From Adiantum capillus-veneris (taxonomy: Eukaryota; Streptophyta; Polypodiopsida; Polypodiales; Pteridaceae), in the NCBI GenBank assembly GCA_014529385.2, contig JABFUD020000319.1, positions 1 through 57,901 on the forward strand: a stretch of 57,901 nt of DNA, in the 5' to 3' direction. The notes under the pieces are model-generated. The model saw only the letters and a list, made by a program, of their open reading frames with translations, did no database searches and was not told where the DNA came from. The position numbers and the translations under genes were made by a program. Shown here in pieces: positions 56,830-57,901 of this stretch (the stretch's first letter is position 1; the number at the start of each line of letters is the position of its first letter).

Positions 56830-57330
56830 CTTTATGTTGTAGGAGCAATCAGAAGAGACATCAAAGCGTTCCAAAATCTTTGGTTGTATATTGGAAGAGT
56901 GTCCAAGGGATACATTGTGAGGCCAGAATAGGTTGCAATTATGTCTACTTCAAAGGTCTCATCAAGGAAGCTTGGGTAGAAAGCGAGTTTTATGTCATGC
57001 CAGGTTTTTGGACTGTCAGGTTTCTTGGTTAGGGCAGCCCACCATGTCAAGACACTATCTTTAAGAAAAGAGATGACTCGTAGAAACTAGGATTCTTCTA
57101 TAAAATTTATGTTACTGAACAATTCATCGAATTGCTGTAGGAACTTGAGAGCGTTGTGAGAATCTTGGATGCCCGAGAAGGTGAAAATTTAATTGTAGCA
57201 CCACTATCCTTAAGGGTTTTGGACCAGAATCTACCACGGAGGTCCTGAGTAATACTCATAATGGGGATGGTGTTGAATAAGGGTGTGGTAGGTGGTGGTG
57301 GGACATAGGGTGGAAGTGCAAGAGGCAATG
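56830..57330 (-). pseudogene. Gag relic related to element C Gag
   Basis: Read leftwards: Pro-rich PLALPPYVPPPPTTP, LKDSGATIKF, FSGIQDSHNALKFLQQFDEL, INFIEES, FLKDSVLTWWAALTKKPDSP, TWHDIKLAFYPSFLDETFEV. It parallels element C Gag (KDGGTTVKF, LHFLQQFDNIYALGN, DNAMQWWSSIVTQPHAPRTW). Frame changes and stops. It ends near 56832; no protease or LTR is attached. Confidence 0.7.
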
Positions 57331-57417
57331 GTAGTGGTGCTTTGGAAGCTACATGTAGTCATTTTCCTAAAGCCATGCCTCCCAGAAAATAAAGAGGCAT
57401 CTCTAGATGTCACGTAC

Positions 57418-57901
57418 ACATCTAACCCTATATGCATGTGGACAAGCTACTTCAGGTCAAGGGTTTAGGTCAAGCTTAGGAATGTTCTGGCACCTTTGTG
57501 CGGTGTGTGCAGGCCGTGCATGTCCAGGCACTAGAGTAGTTGCATATCTCTGGTTGCACACAACATGATCATCAGCATTACAGTCAGTAGCCTCATGAGC
57601 ATTTTATGCACAGAACCATTTTCCCTTTAGTCCATTTTTCACTTATTATTAATAAGTGACTTTGTTGGGAAACTGGGTAGGGAAATTTGCAAGCTCTATA
57701 AAGAAACCTAGCGCTAACACTTTCTGGCAGAAGAGGCAGAAGAAGTAGCTCACTTGCAGTGCACCTTCAGCAAGCCCGCAGAACTTAGCGTTTTTCAGCC
57801 CTCAAGACCAAATGCGTTTGTGGAGTTCTAGATCAGCCAGTTTTTCAGACTACAGCAACTAGTTTCAGGATTGCAGATTGCAGTAGCCATAGTGTTTTTG
57901 C
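57418..57901 (+). mobile_element. element D-family LTR, cut by window edge
   Basis: Starts TGTCACGTACACATCTAACC and follows the reverse complement of 52796-53940: GGACAAGCTAC, CACTTATTAT.AATAAGTGACT, a TATAAAG box at 57697, GGCAGAAGAGGCAG, and the AGCGTTTTTCAGCC motif. Moderately diverged. The element it belongs to would extend rightwards beyond the window. Confidence 0.75.

Overview
This looks like intergenic DNA from a large, transposon-rich vascular plant genome. Evidence for a plant: LTR retrotransposons primed by initiator-Met tRNA (TGGTATCAGAGC next to LTR ends), an intact chromodomain Ty3/gypsy element, Ty1/copia fragments, an L1-type plant LINE, and a decayed intron-bearing fragment resembling plastid chloroplast sensor kinase (CSK). 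I see no rRNA or tRNA gene, no CRISPR array and no intact single-copy host gene. The species cannot be read from the window; a fern- or gymnosperm-like genome would fit, but that is inference.

Layout. 1-6.04 kb: decayed plus-strand gypsy pol followed by an extra coiled-coil ORF downstream of integrase. 6.7-9.4 kb: minus-strand copia gag-PR-IN fragment, cut by an inverted LTR relic. 10.4-24.9 kb: an old minus-strand gypsy (RT at 22.2-22.7 kb, IN at 10.7-11.5 kb) split by a young gypsy array, LTR - intact 1649-codon gag-pol - LTR - truncated gag. 24.9-30.6 kb: mosaic of gypsy gag, copia gag, LTR termini and microsatellites. 30.6-35.05 kb: three long, partly deleted tandem units of unknown origin. 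35-38.3 kb: mostly uncharacterised, with relic LTRs. 38.38-46.16 kb: a Gag-protease-only LTR element with matched LTRs and target duplication, into which a second Gag-only LTR element (39.4-43.3 kb, perfect 5-bp target duplication) has jumped in opposite orientation. 46.2-48.8 kb: LTR-type non-coding remnant. 48.8-55.1 kb: minus-strand LINE interrupted by another LTR element (LTR 52.8-53.94 kb). 55.1-57.9 kb: LTR fragment, CSK pseudogene, gag relic, and a second LTR of the 52.8-kb family entering at the right edge.

Relations. Only the gypsy gag-pol at 15201-20150 looks able to make proteins. The two Gag-only elements carry LTRs, PBS and gag relics but no reverse transcriptase or integrase, so they must have moved with enzymes from elsewhere. 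The most distinctive signal is a stem-loop about 80-200 nt before the 3' end of the LTR in five families. In one family three divergent copies keep the stem through a G-C, G-U, A-U series, which suggests selection on an RNA structure in the R/U5 part of the transcript.
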